Source: Saccharibacter sp. 17.LH.SD (GTDB lineage Bacteria; Pseudomonadota; Alphaproteobacteria; Acetobacterales; Acetobacteraceae). Taken from it: DNA of 64,000 nucleotides. Below the pieces are notes generated by a model that made no database searches, was not told where the DNA came from, and saw only the letters and a list, made by a program, of their open reading frames with translations. Position 1 is the first letter of the stretch. Each line of letters begins with the position of its first letter. The stretch spans positions 188,501 through 252,500 of the forward strand of contig NZ_WVHO01000009.1 in assembly GCF_009834805.1 (NCBI RefSeq), read 5' to 3'. Shown in pieces: positions 1 through 9,624 of the stretch. Made by a program: the position numbers and the translations under genes.

Positions 1-1137
1 GGCTCTGCGCTCTTTACGCGTGGTGAAACCCAAGCGCTTGTGGTTGCAACGCTGGGGACGGGACAGGATGAGCAGGTTGTTGATGCTCTTTCCGGAGAGT
101 ATCGCTCGCGCTTTATGCTCCATTATAATTTCCCTCCTTATTCCGTTGGTGAATGCGGTCGCATGGGGTCGCCAGGGCGTCGTGAAATCGGGCATGGTAA
201 ACTGGCATGGCGTGCGTTGAATCCTCTTCTGCCATCTAAGGAAATTTTCCCTTACACGATGCGCGTGGTATCGGAGATTACCGAGAGTAACGGGTCTTCT
301 TCCATGGCAACGGTTTGTGGCACGTCACTGGCGTTGATGGATGCGGGTGTTCCTCTTCCGCGGCCTGTAGCTGGTATTGCGATGGGGCTTATTAAGGAAG
401 AGCGTGGCTTCGCTGTTTTGACGGATATTCTAGGAGATGAGGATCATCTCGGGGATATGGATTTCAAAGTGGCAGGAACGTCTGAAGGTGTGACAGCGCT
501 TCAGATGGATATTAAGATTACGTCCATCACACCTGAGATTATGCAGATTGCTCTTGAGCAGGCACGTGAAGGCCGCTTGCATATTCTTGGTGAAATGAGT
601 GCAGCTCTGACAGAGGGGCGTACTAAGATTTCAGGTCATGCGCCTAAAATCACAACAATGACTGTCGCGAAGGAAAAAATTCGTGATGTCATTGGATCTG
701 GCGGGAAAGTTATTCGCGAGATTGTTGAAACTTCTGGGGCAAAGGTTGATATTGCCGAAGACGGGACTGTGACCATTGCTGCGGCTAATGATGAGCAGGC
801 TCAGAAGGCTATTAGTCGTATTGAAGCGATTGTAGCTGAACCAGAGTTAGGCCGTATTTATGACGGAAAAGTCGTAAAAACAGCTGATTTTGGTGCATTT
901 GTTAACTTCCTCGGACCGCGTGATGGTTTGGTGCATATTTCCGAACTGGCTGCGGGACGTGTGGGACGTACGACAGATGTTGTGAAGCAAGGTGACGCTG
1001 TGAAGGTAAAAGTCATTGGTTTTGATGACCGTGGTAAAGTGAAACTTTCCATGCGGGTTGTTGACCAGGAGACGGGTGATGATATCTCTACAAGTGTAGG
1101 AGATAAGCCCGGCCGCGCACGTCGTGATGCCGAGTAG
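1..1137 (+). CDS. pnp: Polyribonucleotide nucleotidyltransferase (PNPase), C-terminal part
   Basis: Phosphorolytic 3'-5' exoribonuclease of the RNA degradosome; cytoplasmic. The frame is open from base 1, so only the last 378 residues are present of a protein normally about 700 long. The visible part holds most of the second RNase PH core, with the acidic catalytic stretch [11 protein letters not shown] near residue 150. A KH domain ([12 protein letters not shown], around residue 230-240) and an S1 RNA-binding domain ([15 protein letters not shown], about residue 285-355) follow. The tail is short and charged. Downstream is a strong terminator, so pnp ends its transcription unit. The N-terminus lies outside the window. 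Confidence 0.97.
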   Translation, partial: GSALFTRGETQALVVATLGTGQDEQVVDALSGEYRSRFMLHYNFPPYSVGECGRMGSPGRREIGHGKLAWRALNPLLPSKEIFPYTMRVVSEITESNGSSSMATVCGTSLALMDAGVPLPRPVAGIAMGLIKEERGFAVLTDILGDEDHLGDMDFKVAGTSEGVTALQMDIKITSITPEIMQIALEQAREGRLHILGEMSAALTEGRTKISGHAPKITTMTVAKEKIRDVIGSGGKVIREIVETSGAKVDIAEDGTVTIAAANDEQAQKAISRIEAIVAEPELGRIYDGKVVKTADFGAFVNFLGPRDGLVHISELAAGRVGRTTDVVKQGDAVKVKVIGFDDRGKVKLSMRVVDQETGDDISTSVGDKPGRARRDAE

Positions 1138-1144
1138 TGAGTTG

Positions 1145-1170
1145 AAAGGGCAGGCTCTTCTGCCCTTTTT
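1145..1170 (+). terminator. Rho-independent terminator of pnp
   Basis: A perfect 9-bp stem (AAAGGGCAG / CTGCCCTTT) with a 6-base loop runs into a T tract, 7 bases after the pnp stop codon. Confidence 0.85.
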
Positions 1171-1208
1171 GAGTTATTTTGACTGAGTTGTAGGGACATC
1201 TGACCTCT

Positions 1209-2636
1209 ATGAAGTCGATCAATACCATCCGTTTTTCTGGGCGAGATGTGTTGCCCCTGATCGAAGGGGGTAAGGGTGTTTCTGTCTCTACGGGGATTTC
1301 TGCCGGTCATTGGGCTGCAGCAGGCGGTATAGGGACAATTTCTGCTGTTAATGCAGATAGTTATGACCAAGAGGGAAACCTCATAGCGCAAGTTTATCAC
1401 GGCCGGACGCGCCGTGATAAACAGGAAGAGCTCATACGCTACGCGATTGACGGTGGGATTGCTCAGGCGCGTATAGCGCATGAAATAGCCGGTGGTCGTG
1501 GGCGCATCCACGCGAATTTTATGTGGGAAATGGGGGCCGCTGAGCAGGTCATTACAGGCATTCTAGAAGGGGCTCCAGGGCTCATTCAGGGGCTGACATG
1601 TGGCGCTGGTATGCCTTATAGGCTTTCCGAGATTGCGGCTCGTTTTGGAGTTCATTACTACCCGATTGTTTCTTCTGCACGGGCTTTTAACGCCCTATGG
1701 CGGCGCTCTTACTCGCGTACAGCAGAGTTGTTAGGCGGTGTCGTTTATGAAGATCCGTGGAGAGCAGGCGGGCATAATGGCCTTTCCAACACAGAAGATC
1801 CTCTGAAACCTGAGCAGCCTTATCATCGTGTTGTAGAGCTCCGAAAAGTTATGAATCGGTATGGGTTGGACCATGTGCCGATTATCATGGCCGGTGGGGT
1901 TTGGCATTTGGAAGAATGGTCGGACTGGTTGGATAATCCAGATATCGGCTTAATTGCTTTTCAATTCGGAACACGACCACTCTTAACGCAGGAAAGTCCG
2001 ATTCCGCTGGCGTGGAAAAAGCGATTGATGACCTTGAAGAAGGGAGATGTTTTTTTAAACCGTTTCTCTCCAACTGGGTTTTATTCGTCGGCCGTTAATA
2101 ATTCATTCTTGCAGGAATTGCGTGAGCGGTCTGAGCGCCAGGTTGCTTATCGTCGTTCTGAGGAAGATGAATTTAATGTTTCGCATCATGTTGGAGTACG
2201 TAGACGTCAGGTTTTTTTGAGAGGGGAAGACCAGCAGCGTGTGCTTCAGTGGGAGCAGGCTGGTTTTTCTGAAGCGCTTCGAACTCCAGATGAGACGCTC
2301 ATTTTTGTAACACCTGAACAAGCTCGGCAGATCTTAAAAGATCAAGCGAGTTGTATGGGGTGTCTGTCTCAATGTCGTTTCTCGAATTGGAGCCAAAAAG
2401 GACCAACTTACACGACAGGTCAGCCTGCGGATCCACGTTCCTTCTGTATTCAAAAAACTCTTCAAGAGATTTCTCATGTAGGAGAGGTTGACGAAGCCGA
2501 AGGAGAACGGATTGTTGACCATAATTTGATATTTGGTGGAACGAGCGCTTGGCGCTTCCGGGAAGATCCATTTTATGCAAATGGCTATGTTCCTACGGTA
2601 AAAGAGCTCGTTGATCGAATTATGATAGGGAAATAG
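1209..2636 (+). CDS. NAD(P)H-dependent flavin oxidoreductase, nitronate monooxygenase (2-nitropropane dioxygenase) family
   Basis: FMN-dependent TIM-barrel enzyme of the nitronate monooxygenase/YrpB family (475 aa), which oxidises alkyl nitronates or related compounds in the cytoplasm. The glycine-rich flavin-binding loop near the N-terminus (GISAGHWAAAGGIGTIS) and the barrel segment IIMAGGVW followed by FQFGTRPLLT support the family. The protein is longer than the usual 320-360 aa form. Its C-terminal extension has a cysteine cluster (CMGCLSQC, about residue 381) that could bind a metal or Fe-S centre. That last point is inference. The gene stands alone between two terminators. The true substrate cannot be read from the sequence. 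Confidence 0.8.
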   Translation: MKSINTIRFSGRDVLPLIEGGKGVSVSTGISAGHWAAAGGIGTISAVNADSYDQEGNLIAQVYHGRTRRDKQEELIRYAIDGGIAQARIAHEIAGGRGRIHANFMWEMGAAEQVITGILEGAPGLIQGLTCGAGMPYRLSEIAARFGVHYYPIVSSARAFNALWRRSYSRTAELLGGVVYEDPWRAGGHNGLSNTEDPLKPEQPYHRVVELRKVMNRYGLDHVPIIMAGGVWHLEEWSDWLDNPDIGLIAFQFGTRPLLTQESPIPLAWKKRLMTLKKGDVFLNRFSPTGFYSSAVNNSFLQELRERSERQVAYRRSEEDEFNVSHHVGVRRRQVFLRGEDQQRVLQWEQAGFSEALRTPDETLIFVTPEQARQILKDQASCMGCLSQCRFSNWSQKGPTYTTGQPADPRSFCIQKTLQEISHVGEVDEAEGERIVDHNLIFGGTSAWRFREDPFYANGYVPTVKELVDRIMIGK

Positions 2637-2668
2637 GGCTTTTATTGTAAGTTCTGTTTTTTAGAAGG

Positions 2669-2699
2669 GGGATGTATCACAATGGTACATCCCTTTTTT
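2669..2699 (+). terminator. Rho-independent terminator of the flavin oxidoreductase gene
   Basis: Stem GGGATGTA / TACATCCC (8 bp) with a 9-base loop, directly followed by six T on the plus strand. Confidence 0.8.
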
Positions 2700-2708
2700 A
2701 TGGGAATA

Positions 2709-3131
2709 TTAAATAAGAGCGAGTTCCGCTAACCGTGCACGCAATGCCGGAGGAAGAAGAGTCGCGCCCGTTTGCTGTGAATGGTTGTCTGATAGATCGG
2801 GAGGGGCGTCTTCAGGATTAAAATAACGCCATCCTTGGAAGGCCCTCATAGGGCGAGGCTGAACGTCAATGACCTCATCAGAAACGAGGATGAGGGTTCC
2901 TTTGTGGTTGTCGTCGCGTGTATATTCATCAAATCCGATGATCGGTTGGCGGCAGAGGATCAGCCCGTTCATGACACGGTAGATGGATCCGCCTTTGAGG
3001 ATGTCATCAGCACGTTTGGGCATCGTGCGTGTGCGTACATAGCCATGTCCGTTGATTCGTTCGACTTTTAGCTCATCTCTCAAAGCATCAGGTGTCGTGC
3101 ATCCGACGGCCAGTTTGATCATGTGCAGCAT
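2709..3131 (-). CDS. DUF1489 family protein
   Basis: A conserved alphaproteobacterial protein of unknown function (about 140 aa), with the family's RTRTMPKRADDIL and YWRYF-like (QGWRYF) segments. There are three nearby ATG codons. The one at 3131 lies 9 bases after AAGGA and is preferred over 3137, which is too close to it. The gene follows hemW by about 20 bases on the same strand, so it is probably the last gene of a kup-hemW-DUF1489 transcript. No catalytic motif is recognisable and I assign no function. Confidence 0.75.
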   Translation of the reverse strand: MLHMIKLAVGCTTPDALRDELKVERINGHGYVRTRTMPKRADDILKGGSIYRVMNGLILCRQPIIGFDEYTRDDNHKGTLILVSDEVIDVQPRPMRAFQGWRYFNPEDAPPDLSDNHSQQTGATLLPPALRARLAELALI

Positions 3132-3150
3132 GATCATGTGTCCTTATTGG

Positions 3151-4311
3151 TTATAAGACTAAACGGGAAAGAAGAGCCTCCAGACGCAATCGTCCCTCTA
3201 GAGTCGCTTTAAGACATTGGCCATCATAAAGGAGATAATCCTCCTTTATACAGGCGTTCAGGATATCTAAGTCGAGGCAGCTTTCAAGGGTTTTCCCTGT
3301 TCGGGTGTGGAATGCATCGGTTTGAATGCCGTCGCGTAATCTTAGCCCCATGAGTAAAGCTTCTTGCCCACGTATATCAGAGGATAGAGGAAGCTCTTCA
3401 CGTGTTCCATGGCCATGCTGCTCGACCAACGTAGCCCACGCTTCTGGTGCTCTATGGCAACGGGCGGCAAGCAGCGCTGAGTTAAGCGAGAGACGACTAT
3501 GGGCACCTGGGCCAATCCCGAGATAGTCACCATAATGCCAATAGGTTAGGTTATGGCGACTTTCTGCGTGTGGTTGAGCATAATTAGAAATTTCGTAACT
3601 TTCTAAACCATAACGTGCCGCTTCTTCCCTTGTTTTTAGATAGAGCTGTGCGGCTAGATCATCTTCTGGAAGGATGAGGTCGCCTCTTTGATGAAGTGTT
3701 TCGAATTGCGTTCCGGGTTCAATAGTGAGTTGGTAGAGGGAAAGATGGTCTGCAGCGAGATCCAGCGCCTGCCGTAATTCGTTCTGCCAATCCTGCATTG
3801 TTTGATGCGGACGCGCATAGATGAGGTCAAACGAAAGGCGAGGGAAAATAGAACGCCCAAGTTCAAGGGCCTCTATGGCTTGATGACTATTATGCTGCCG
3901 ACCTAAAGATTTAAGCGTGTCATCGCGAAGGCTTTGTACCCCCAAAGAAAGGCGATTAACGCCGGCTTGTCGGAAGGCTTTGAACTTATCAGCTTCTACG
4001 CTGGTGGGGTTTGCCTCGAGGGTGATTTCAAGATCATTGACGCATGAAAAATGACGCTGAGCATCGTTAATAAGTGCGGCAACAGTGTCGGGGGACATAA
4101 GAGATGGTGTGCCCCCACCGAAAAAAATAGATCCTAGGAGACGGCGGCCCGTCTGATTAAGACGGGTCGCCTGGTAGGCTAATTCTGTGCGTAACGCCTG
4201 AGAGAAACGTTCCTGAGGGATGGTTTCTCGAACATGCGAGTTAAAATCACAGTAAGGACATTTTGAAAGGCAAAATGGCCAGTGAATATAAAGTGCAAGT
4301 GGTTCAGGCAC
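3151..4311 (-). CDS. hemW: Radical SAM heme chaperone HemW
   Basis: Radical SAM protein of the HemN/HemW family (386 aa). HemW is a heme chaperone and usually lacks coproporphyrinogen III oxidase activity. The 4Fe-4S cysteines are C14, C18 and C21 in CLSKCPYC, right after the N-terminal strand, as is typical of HemW; HemN has a longer N-terminus. The SAM-binding GGGTPS motif lies near residue 65. The start is GTG, 5 bases after the kup stop codon with no strong ribosome-binding site, which suggests translational coupling to kup. No alternative start is better placed. Confidence 0.9.
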   Translation of the reverse strand: MPEPLALYIHWPFCLSKCPYCDFNSHVRETIPQERFSQALRTELAYQATRLNQTGRRLLGSIFFGGGTPSLMSPDTVAALINDAQRHFSCVNDLEITLEANPTSVEADKFKAFRQAGVNRLSLGVQSLRDDTLKSLGRQHNSHQAIEALELGRSIFPRLSFDLIYARPHQTMQDWQNELRQALDLAADHLSLYQLTIEPGTQFETLHQRGDLILPEDDLAAQLYLKTREEAARYGLESYEISNYAQPHAESRHNLTYWHYGDYLGIGPGAHSRLSLNSALLAARCHRAPEAWATLVEQHGHGTREELPLSSDIRGQEALLMGLRLRDGIQTDAFHTRTGKTLESCLDLDILNACIKEDYLLYDGQCLKATLEGRLRLEALLSRLVL

Positions 4312-4316
4312 GGTAT

Positions 4317-6290
4317 TTAAATAGCTACCCTCACTCCGAATTCCATCACGCGTTCTGGTGGGATACGGAAGAACTCGGTGATTGGTGTTGCGTTATTGAG
4401 AAGATAAAGGAAGACCCACATACGCCAAAGCGACATTTTCGGAACTTTGGAGCGGAAAACAAGATCATGAGAGGTGAAATAAGACGCCTGGATCGGGTCG
4501 AATTCGATCTCTTTGATCGCTGAAAGTGCCAATGGAAGGTTAGGCATCTCCATGAATCCATAACGGACGATGATGCGGCATATTCCAGGAGCGAGCTCCT
4601 TAAAGGTGAGGCGCTGATCCGGGGCGACATAAGGCTGGTCGAGTGTTTGAACCGTGACAAAAAGAATTTTGTCATGGAGCACTCGGTTGTGCCGTAGATT
4701 ATGGAGAAGGGCGCTTGGCACAACTTCCGGATCGGCTGCGAGGAAGACAGCCAAGCCCGGAACACGTGTTGTTTTAGACTGGGTAAGACGTGTTAAAAAT
4801 GACGCAACAGGCACGGCATCTGCGCGCTGCCGCTCACGAATGAGCTGCCGACCACGTTGCCAGGTCGTCATGATGATGGTGCTGGCGATGGCAATGGAGA
4901 GAGGGACCCAACCACCATCTGGAATTTTAAGGACGTTTGCTGAAAAGAAGATACCATCCAGAATGAAGAAAAAGCCGAAGACTATCCCCGTTTTAAGTGT
5001 TGTCCATTGGAAAACACGGCGGAAGACGACCATGGCCAAAACGCATGTGCAGAGGAAGGTCCCTGTAACGGCGATCCCATACGCAGAAGCAAGCGCTGAA
5101 GAAGAGCGGAACGCCAGAACAAGAATCACGGCGCCAACGGCGAGAATCCAGTTCAATGAAGGCATGTAAATCTGCGCTTCTTCGTGAGCATTCGTATGGA
5201 TAATGCGCGAACGTGGGAGATAGCCGAGCTGAACAAGCTGACGGCATAAGGAGAAGCTACCAGAAATACCTGCTTGGCTGGCGATAATGGTCGCAAAAGT
5301 CGCGAGGATGAGCATGGGGATTTGACCCCAATGCGGGACAAGGTGAAAAAACGGATTTGCTAGCGTATTAGGATCATGAATAATTTGAGCGGCTTGCCCG
5401 AAGTAATTGAGCGTCAGCGCAGGGAAAACGAAGAAAAGCCAAACGTAACGGATAGGCGAGCGGCCAAAATGGCCCATATCCGCATAAAGCGCTTCAGCCC
5501 CTGTCACAGAAAGGACAACAGACCCTAAGGCCAAGAAGGAAAGGGTCCCATGTGTAAATATAAAATGTAAGGCAAGCCAAGGCGAAAGAGCCAAGAGAAT
5601 CTTAGGATAATAGAAAATCCCACGGATTCCGAAAATCGCAATGGCAAAAAACCATAGAAGCATGACCGGTCCGAAGGCACGGCCAATTTTCCCTGTCCCC
5701 AGAGCTTGGGCCGCAAAAAGCCCGAAGAGAACAACCAGAGCAATAGGAATAATAAAAGGGCTGGCATCAGGTGCCGCGATTTCAATCCCTTCTACAGCCG
5801 AAAGGACGGATACGGCTGGGGTAATGATACTGTCGCCAAAGAAAAGGCAGGCCCCTGCGATTCCGACAAGTCCAAACACCCACCGGAAAAAAGACGTTTT
5901 ACAGACACGTTGGGCAAGAGACATCAGAGCAATGATGCCACCTTCACCGTTATGATCAGCGCGCATGATGAGAATGACATATTTAATGGTCACAATAAGC
6001 ATGAGTGCCCAAAATGTCAGACTGGTGAGGCCCATCACTTCCCACGCTTGCGCGGGGTGGCTTACCGAGCCAACCGTTTTGACAGATGACTGGAGTGCGT
6101 AGAGAGGGCTTGTACCAATATCGCCGTACACAACCCCAAGCACACCCAACATGGCACCAATCCCTTTGGGACGATTACTATGCTGGTCAGCTTCTTCTTG
6201 CGGAGGAAGACCGGTAGCATGACCAAGAGAGGTCGGATAAGTGGCTTCGGAGGATGCGTTCTTGAGGGACATGCCTTCCTGTTCAGACAT
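4317..6290 (-). CDS. kup: Kup-type low-affinity potassium transporter
   Basis: Inner-membrane K+ uptake protein (657 aa) of the KUP/HAK/KT family, probably a K+/H+ symporter. The family signature GVVYGDIGTSPLYA lies at the first transmembrane helix (about residue 52-65). About twelve hydrophobic helices follow to about residue 480, then a cytoplasmic C-terminal domain. The N-terminus carries an extra hydrophilic stretch of about 45 residues. AGGA lies 8 bases before the ATG. It is the first gene of the leftward kup-hemW-DUF1489 group. Confidence 0.95.
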   Translation of the reverse strand: MSEQEGMSLKNASSEATYPTSLGHATGLPPQEEADQHSNRPKGIGAMLGVLGVVYGDIGTSPLYALQSSVKTVGSVSHPAQAWEVMGLTSLTFWALMLIVTIKYVILIMRADHNGEGGIIALMSLAQRVCKTSFFRWVFGLVGIAGACLFFGDSIITPAVSVLSAVEGIEIAAPDASPFIIPIALVVLFGLFAAQALGTGKIGRAFGPVMLLWFFAIAIFGIRGIFYYPKILLALSPWLALHFIFTHGTLSFLALGSVVLSVTGAEALYADMGHFGRSPIRYVWLFFVFPALTLNYFGQAAQIIHDPNTLANPFFHLVPHWGQIPMLILATFATIIASQAGISGSFSLCRQLVQLGYLPRSRIIHTNAHEEAQIYMPSLNWILAVGAVILVLAFRSSSALASAYGIAVTGTFLCTCVLAMVVFRRVFQWTTLKTGIVFGFFFILDGIFFSANVLKIPDGGWVPLSIAIASTIIMTTWQRGRQLIRERQRADAVPVASFLTRLTQSKTTRVPGLAVFLAADPEVVPSALLHNLRHNRVLHDKILFVTVQTLDQPYVAPDQRLTFKELAPGICRIIVRYGFMEMPNLPLALSAIKEIEFDPIQASYFTSHDLVFRSKVPKMSLWRMWVFLYLLNNATPITEFFRIPPERVMEFGVRVAI

Positions 6291-6427
6291 GAGGGAAATC
6301 CTGTTGGCTACTGAGCCCGATCTATTAAGATAACGGGCAAGAAATCCCCTCTGCGGGGGCGTTTGGACATGTAAACTCAGGCTTCATGACAGCATTCATA
6401 AGAAGAATGCAAGCATCTTCCCGAATT

Positions 6428-7123
6428 TTACAAGGTTTTGTCTGTGGAGAAAGGAGGGCGAGTGCCAAAAATAGCACTTCCAACTCTTACAAGAGTTGCC
6501 CCTTCAGCAATAGCTTCTTCAAAGTCTGCGGACATTCCCATGGATAGTACTGTGAGACCATGACGGCGTGAAAGTGCGGTTAATGTACGGAAGTGGGATT
6601 GAGGATCTTCATGTTGGGGAGGGATAGCCATGAGTCCTTTCACATGAGAGCCAAAGCGTTTCAGGTTATTTTCAATAAATATATCAGCTTCTTGAAGTGG
6701 GATACCAAATTTTTGGGGTTCGTTCCCTGTGTTCACTTGGATTAGAAGCTCAGGAAGATGTCCTACTTTTTGAGAGGCTTTGTCGAGAGCCTCGCTGAGG
6801 GATGGGCGGTCAAGGCTTTCAATGACATCAGCAAGGCGGCACGCTTCGACGGCCTTATTGGTTTGGAGCCCACCTATAAGATGGAGCTTGAGATCTGGCC
6901 AGAGCTCACGGAGGGGGGGGAATTTACTCGCTGCTTCCTGAACGCGATTTTCTCCAAAGAGACGTTGTCCAGCTTGAAGAGCTGCTTCAACAGAGTCGCG
7001 CGGGTGAAATTTGCTCACCGCGACGAGGGAAATATCCGTTTCCGCCCGATGTGCCTTATGAGCAGCACGAGTGATTCGTTGTCGGATATCTTTTAGAGCG
7101 TGGGAAATGGTGTTCTCAGTCAT
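6428..7123 (-). CDS. YggS/PROSC family pyridoxal-phosphate homeostasis protein
   Basis: PLP-binding TIM-barrel protein (231 aa) that buffers free PLP and affects amino-acid and vitamin B6 metabolism. Family marks visible are LVAVSKFHP with the PLP lysine (about residue 37), FGENRVQEA, the segment GLMAIPP, and the phosphate-binding SMGMSADFEEAI near the C-terminus. An eight-G run lies inside the gene (plus strand about 6912-6919). The gene is divergent from rsmB, with 53 bases between the starts. Confidence 0.92.
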   Translation of the reverse strand: MTENTISHALKDIRQRITRAAHKAHRAETDISLVAVSKFHPRDSVEAALQAGQRLFGENRVQEAASKFPPLRELWPDLKLHLIGGLQTNKAVEACRLADVIESLDRPSLSEALDKASQKVGHLPELLIQVNTGNEPQKFGIPLQEADIFIENNLKRFGSHVKGLMAIPPQHEDPQSHFRTLTALSRRHGLTVLSMGMSADFEEAIAEGATLVRVGSAIFGTRPPFSTDKTL

Positions 7124-7176
7124 AGCAGCAAGAAAACGCCATTGCGTTCAAGACGACAAGATGCAATTTCGGGAGA

Positions 7177-8490
7177 ATGAGCACCATTTCTTCATCCCCA
7201 TCTCGTTCGCGTTCCGTTTCCCGCAAAGGTAAACCTAAGACACCTCCTAGGGCTGCTGATCCAGTAAGGGATCTTGCCTTTGATATTATTCGTGGTGTTG
7301 TTGAGCATCGACGCATGCTTGAGACCACTTTGGAAAAGAGCTCGGTTGAAGAAGGGCGCGATCGAGCTGCAGGGCATCGTCTGGCTGCAGCGACCCTACG
7401 GCATATGGGAAGTATGACAGAGTTATTGCAGCCTTTGCTACGGCGCGAGCCTCCTGTCGCTGTACGTTGTGCTTTATTGATGGGGGTAGCACAGCTTTTA
7501 TATTTGCAAACGCCTCCTCATGCGGCGGTCGGGACAATTGTCGATTTGCTGCATCGCCGTGGATTATCTCCTTTTGCGGGGCTTGCGAATGCTGTGTTGC
7601 GTCGCGTCTCTCAAGGAGGGCAGGAATTGCGTGAAGGGCTTGATGAAGCTCGCCTGGATGTGCCGTCGTGGTTGTGGAGTTCCTGGGGCTCGCGTGCGCG
7701 TGCCATAACGAAGGGGTTTTATCAGGAAGCCCCATTAGATCTGACCCTAAAATCTTCTGATATGAGGCCAGAGGAAGGGGACGTTTTACCAACGGGGACT
7801 CTGCGTCTTCCTCATGGGACACGTATCACGACGTTACCTGGCTTCACGGAAGGTTCTTTCTGGGCGCAAGATGTTGCCGCGACGATGCCCGTGCATTTGA
7901 TGGGAAATGTACAAGGGAAGAAAATTGCAGATCTTTGTGCAGCACCTGGAGGAAAGACGGCTCAGCTCATCTGTGCAGGGGCGCATGTAACAGCCGTTGA
8001 GCGAGAGAATAAACGTGCTCATCGTTTGGAAGAAAATTTAAAACGATTGAAATTGACGGCAAAGATTGTTGCGGAGGACGCTATGACATGGCGCCCACAC
8101 GAAGCACTTGATGCAGTATTGCTGGATGCGCCTTGCTCGGCGACAGGAACATTACGTCGTCACCCAGATGTTTTATGGATCAAGCGGCCACGGGATGTTC
8201 GTACTCTTGCGGAAGGGCAGAGTAAATTTATTGAGGCCGCTTATGAGATGTTAAAGCCAGGCGGTATGCTTCTTTACGCTGTATGTTCTCTGCAAGATGA
8301 AGAAGGGCCCGAGCGCATTCAAGAAGCCTTGGAAGATGGGAAATGGCGATTGGAGCCATTTACGGCGCAAGAGCTTACGATGATGCCAGAAGCGCTTACA
8401 CCAGAAGGATTCTTCCGCACACATCCAGGCATGTGGGTTGAACATGGTGGAATGGACGGCTTTTTTGCGGCACGCCTCATTAAGTGTTGA
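7177..8490 (+). CDS. rsmB: 16S rRNA (cytosine-C5) methyltransferase, RsmB/NOP2 family
   Basis: SAM-dependent m5C rRNA methyltransferase (437 aa). A basic N-terminus is followed by a NusB-like helical RNA-binding domain (about residues 20-150) and a Rossmann methyltransferase domain. The SAM loop is DLCAAPGGKTAQL (about residue 248). The two family cysteines are in DAPCSATGTLRRHPD and YAVCSLQDEEG. The NusB-like domain fits RsmB rather than RsmF. GGGAGA lies just before the ATG. A perfect bidirectional hairpin follows the stop codon. Confidence 0.9.
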   Translation: MSTISSSPSRSRSVSRKGKPKTPPRAADPVRDLAFDIIRGVVEHRRMLETTLEKSSVEEGRDRAAGHRLAAATLRHMGSMTELLQPLLRREPPVAVRCALLMGVAQLLYLQTPPHAAVGTIVDLLHRRGLSPFAGLANAVLRRVSQGGQELREGLDEARLDVPSWLWSSWGSRARAITKGFYQEAPLDLTLKSSDMRPEEGDVLPTGTLRLPHGTRITTLPGFTEGSFWAQDVAATMPVHLMGNVQGKKIADLCAAPGGKTAQLICAGAHVTAVERENKRAHRLEENLKRLKLTAKIVAEDAMTWRPHEALDAVLLDAPCSATGTLRRHPDVLWIKRPRDVRTLAEGQSKFIEAAYEMLKPGGMLLYAVCSLQDEEGPERIQEALEDGKWRLEPFTAQELTMMPEALTPEGFFRTHPGMWVEHGGMDGFFAARLIKC

Positions 8491-8497
8491 GAAGGTA

Positions 8498-8528
8498 GGT
8501 TATCGAACGGTAGAACCGTTCGATAACC
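8498..8528. terminator. Bidirectional hairpin between convergent rsmB and cysteine synthase genes
   Basis: Perfect 13-bp inverted repeat GGTTATCGAACGG / CCGTTCGATAACC with a 5-base loop, in the 48-base gap between two convergent stop codons. The T tracts are weak (AGAAAACC follows on the plus strand). Confidence 0.7.
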
Positions 8529-8538
8529 AGAAAACCAC

Positions 8539-9576
8539 TTAGAGCCAAGGCGGCGTGGGCAGGTGCTTGCTTTTCAAAAATTCTGGGTTGAACAGTTTGG
8601 ACTGATAGCGTGCTCCCCCATCACATAGAATGGTCACGATACGATGGCCTGGGCCGAGGCGGCGTGCAGTGCGTATTGCAGAGGCAACGTTAATTCCGGT
8701 TGATCCGCCAACAGAAAGCCCTTCATCCATTGTGAGGCTGAAGATTTGCTCTAGGGCTTCGGTATCTGGGATGCGTTCAGCGTGATCAGGAGCGCTACCT
8801 TCCAAATTAGCGGTAACGCGTGATTGTCCAATCCCTTCTGTAATGGAACTTCCGCTGACGCTGAGGTCATTCTGTGTGACCCAACCATAGAGGCCAGAAC
8901 CTTCAGGGTCTGCTAAAACAATCTCAGGAGCTTTGGCTTTGTCTGTCTGTGCCTGTTCACGTAAACCGAGCGCCATTCCTGCGAGAGTGCCTCCTGTTCC
9001 GCATGAGCATGTAAAAGCATCGATATGGCCGTTCATCTGTGACCAAATTTCTCGCGCGGTTGTGAGACGGTGACCATCGCGGTTCGCTGTATTGTCGAAT
9101 TGATTCGCCCAAAAGGCTCCTGTTTCTTCAGCGAGTCGACGTGAGACATGCACGTAGTTGCCTGGGTCTCGATAGGGTTTAGCCGGAACGAGCCGAAGAT
9201 CGGCTCCGATCATACGGAGGAAGTCGAGCTTTTCTTTACTCTGTGTTTCTGGCACGACGATAACCGCTTTGCACCCCATTGCTTGAGCAACCAGTGTGAG
9301 GCCAATACCTGTATTGCCAGCGGTTCCTTCAACGACAGTTCCACCTTTTTTAAGGGCCCCACGCTTAAAAGCATCTTGGATGATCGCAAGTGCGGCACGA
9401 TCTTTTACGGAGCCGCCTGGGTTCATGAACTCAGCTTTTCCATAAATATCGCAACCGGTAGCCTCGGATGCTTTACGCAAGCGGATAAGCGGTGTGTTAC
9501 CAATAGCTTCAATCATGGAGGGATCAGGGGTGGGGTGTCCTACCTTTGTTAAAGGGCGTGCTGTGTAAGCGTTCAT
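8539..9576 (-). CDS. cysK: Cysteine synthase (O-acetylserine sulfhydrylase), PLP-dependent
   Basis: Forms cysteine from O-acetylserine and sulfide; cytoplasmic fold-type II PLP enzyme (345 aa). The Schiff-base lysine is in GGSVKDRAA (about residue 57). The substrate loop GTAGNTGIG and the PLP phosphate loop CGTGGTLAG are intact, as is the C-terminal SVGGSTGINVA. The N-terminus is about 20 residues longer than in E. coli CysK. Related beta-replacement enzymes such as cystathionine beta-synthase cores cannot be fully excluded, but the active-site loops fit CysK. Convergent with rsmB. Confidence 0.88.
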   Translation of the reverse strand: MNAYTARPLTKVGHPTPDPSMIEAIGNTPLIRLRKASEATGCDIYGKAEFMNPGGSVKDRAALAIIQDAFKRGALKKGGTVVEGTAGNTGIGLTLVAQAMGCKAVIVVPETQSKEKLDFLRMIGADLRLVPAKPYRDPGNYVHVSRRLAEETGAFWANQFDNTANRDGHRLTTAREIWSQMNGHIDAFTCSCGTGGTLAGMALGLREQAQTDKAKAPEIVLADPEGSGLYGWVTQNDLSVSGSSITEGIGQSRVTANLEGSAPDHAERIPDTEALEQIFSLTMDEGLSVGGSTGINVASAIRTARRLGPGHRIVTILCDGGARYQSKLFNPEFLKSKHLPTPPWL

Positions 9577-9624
9577 AACAAGTATCCCTGTTCACAATAT
9601 CATGGTCTAGAGAGACCTTAACGT

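Noticed and set aside
858-1511. 217-codon open frame on the minus strand across the pnp and flavin oxidoreductase genes
   Set aside because: Antisense shadow. It crosses the pnp terminator, has no ribosome-binding site, and its protein shows no recognisable pattern, whereas both plus-strand genes are clear.
4654-5169. 171-codon plus-strand frame inside kup, and a similar 127-codon frame at 5706-6089
   Set aside because: Antisense to a well-conserved membrane protein gene; basic, low-complexity translation typical of reverse-frame transmembrane coding.
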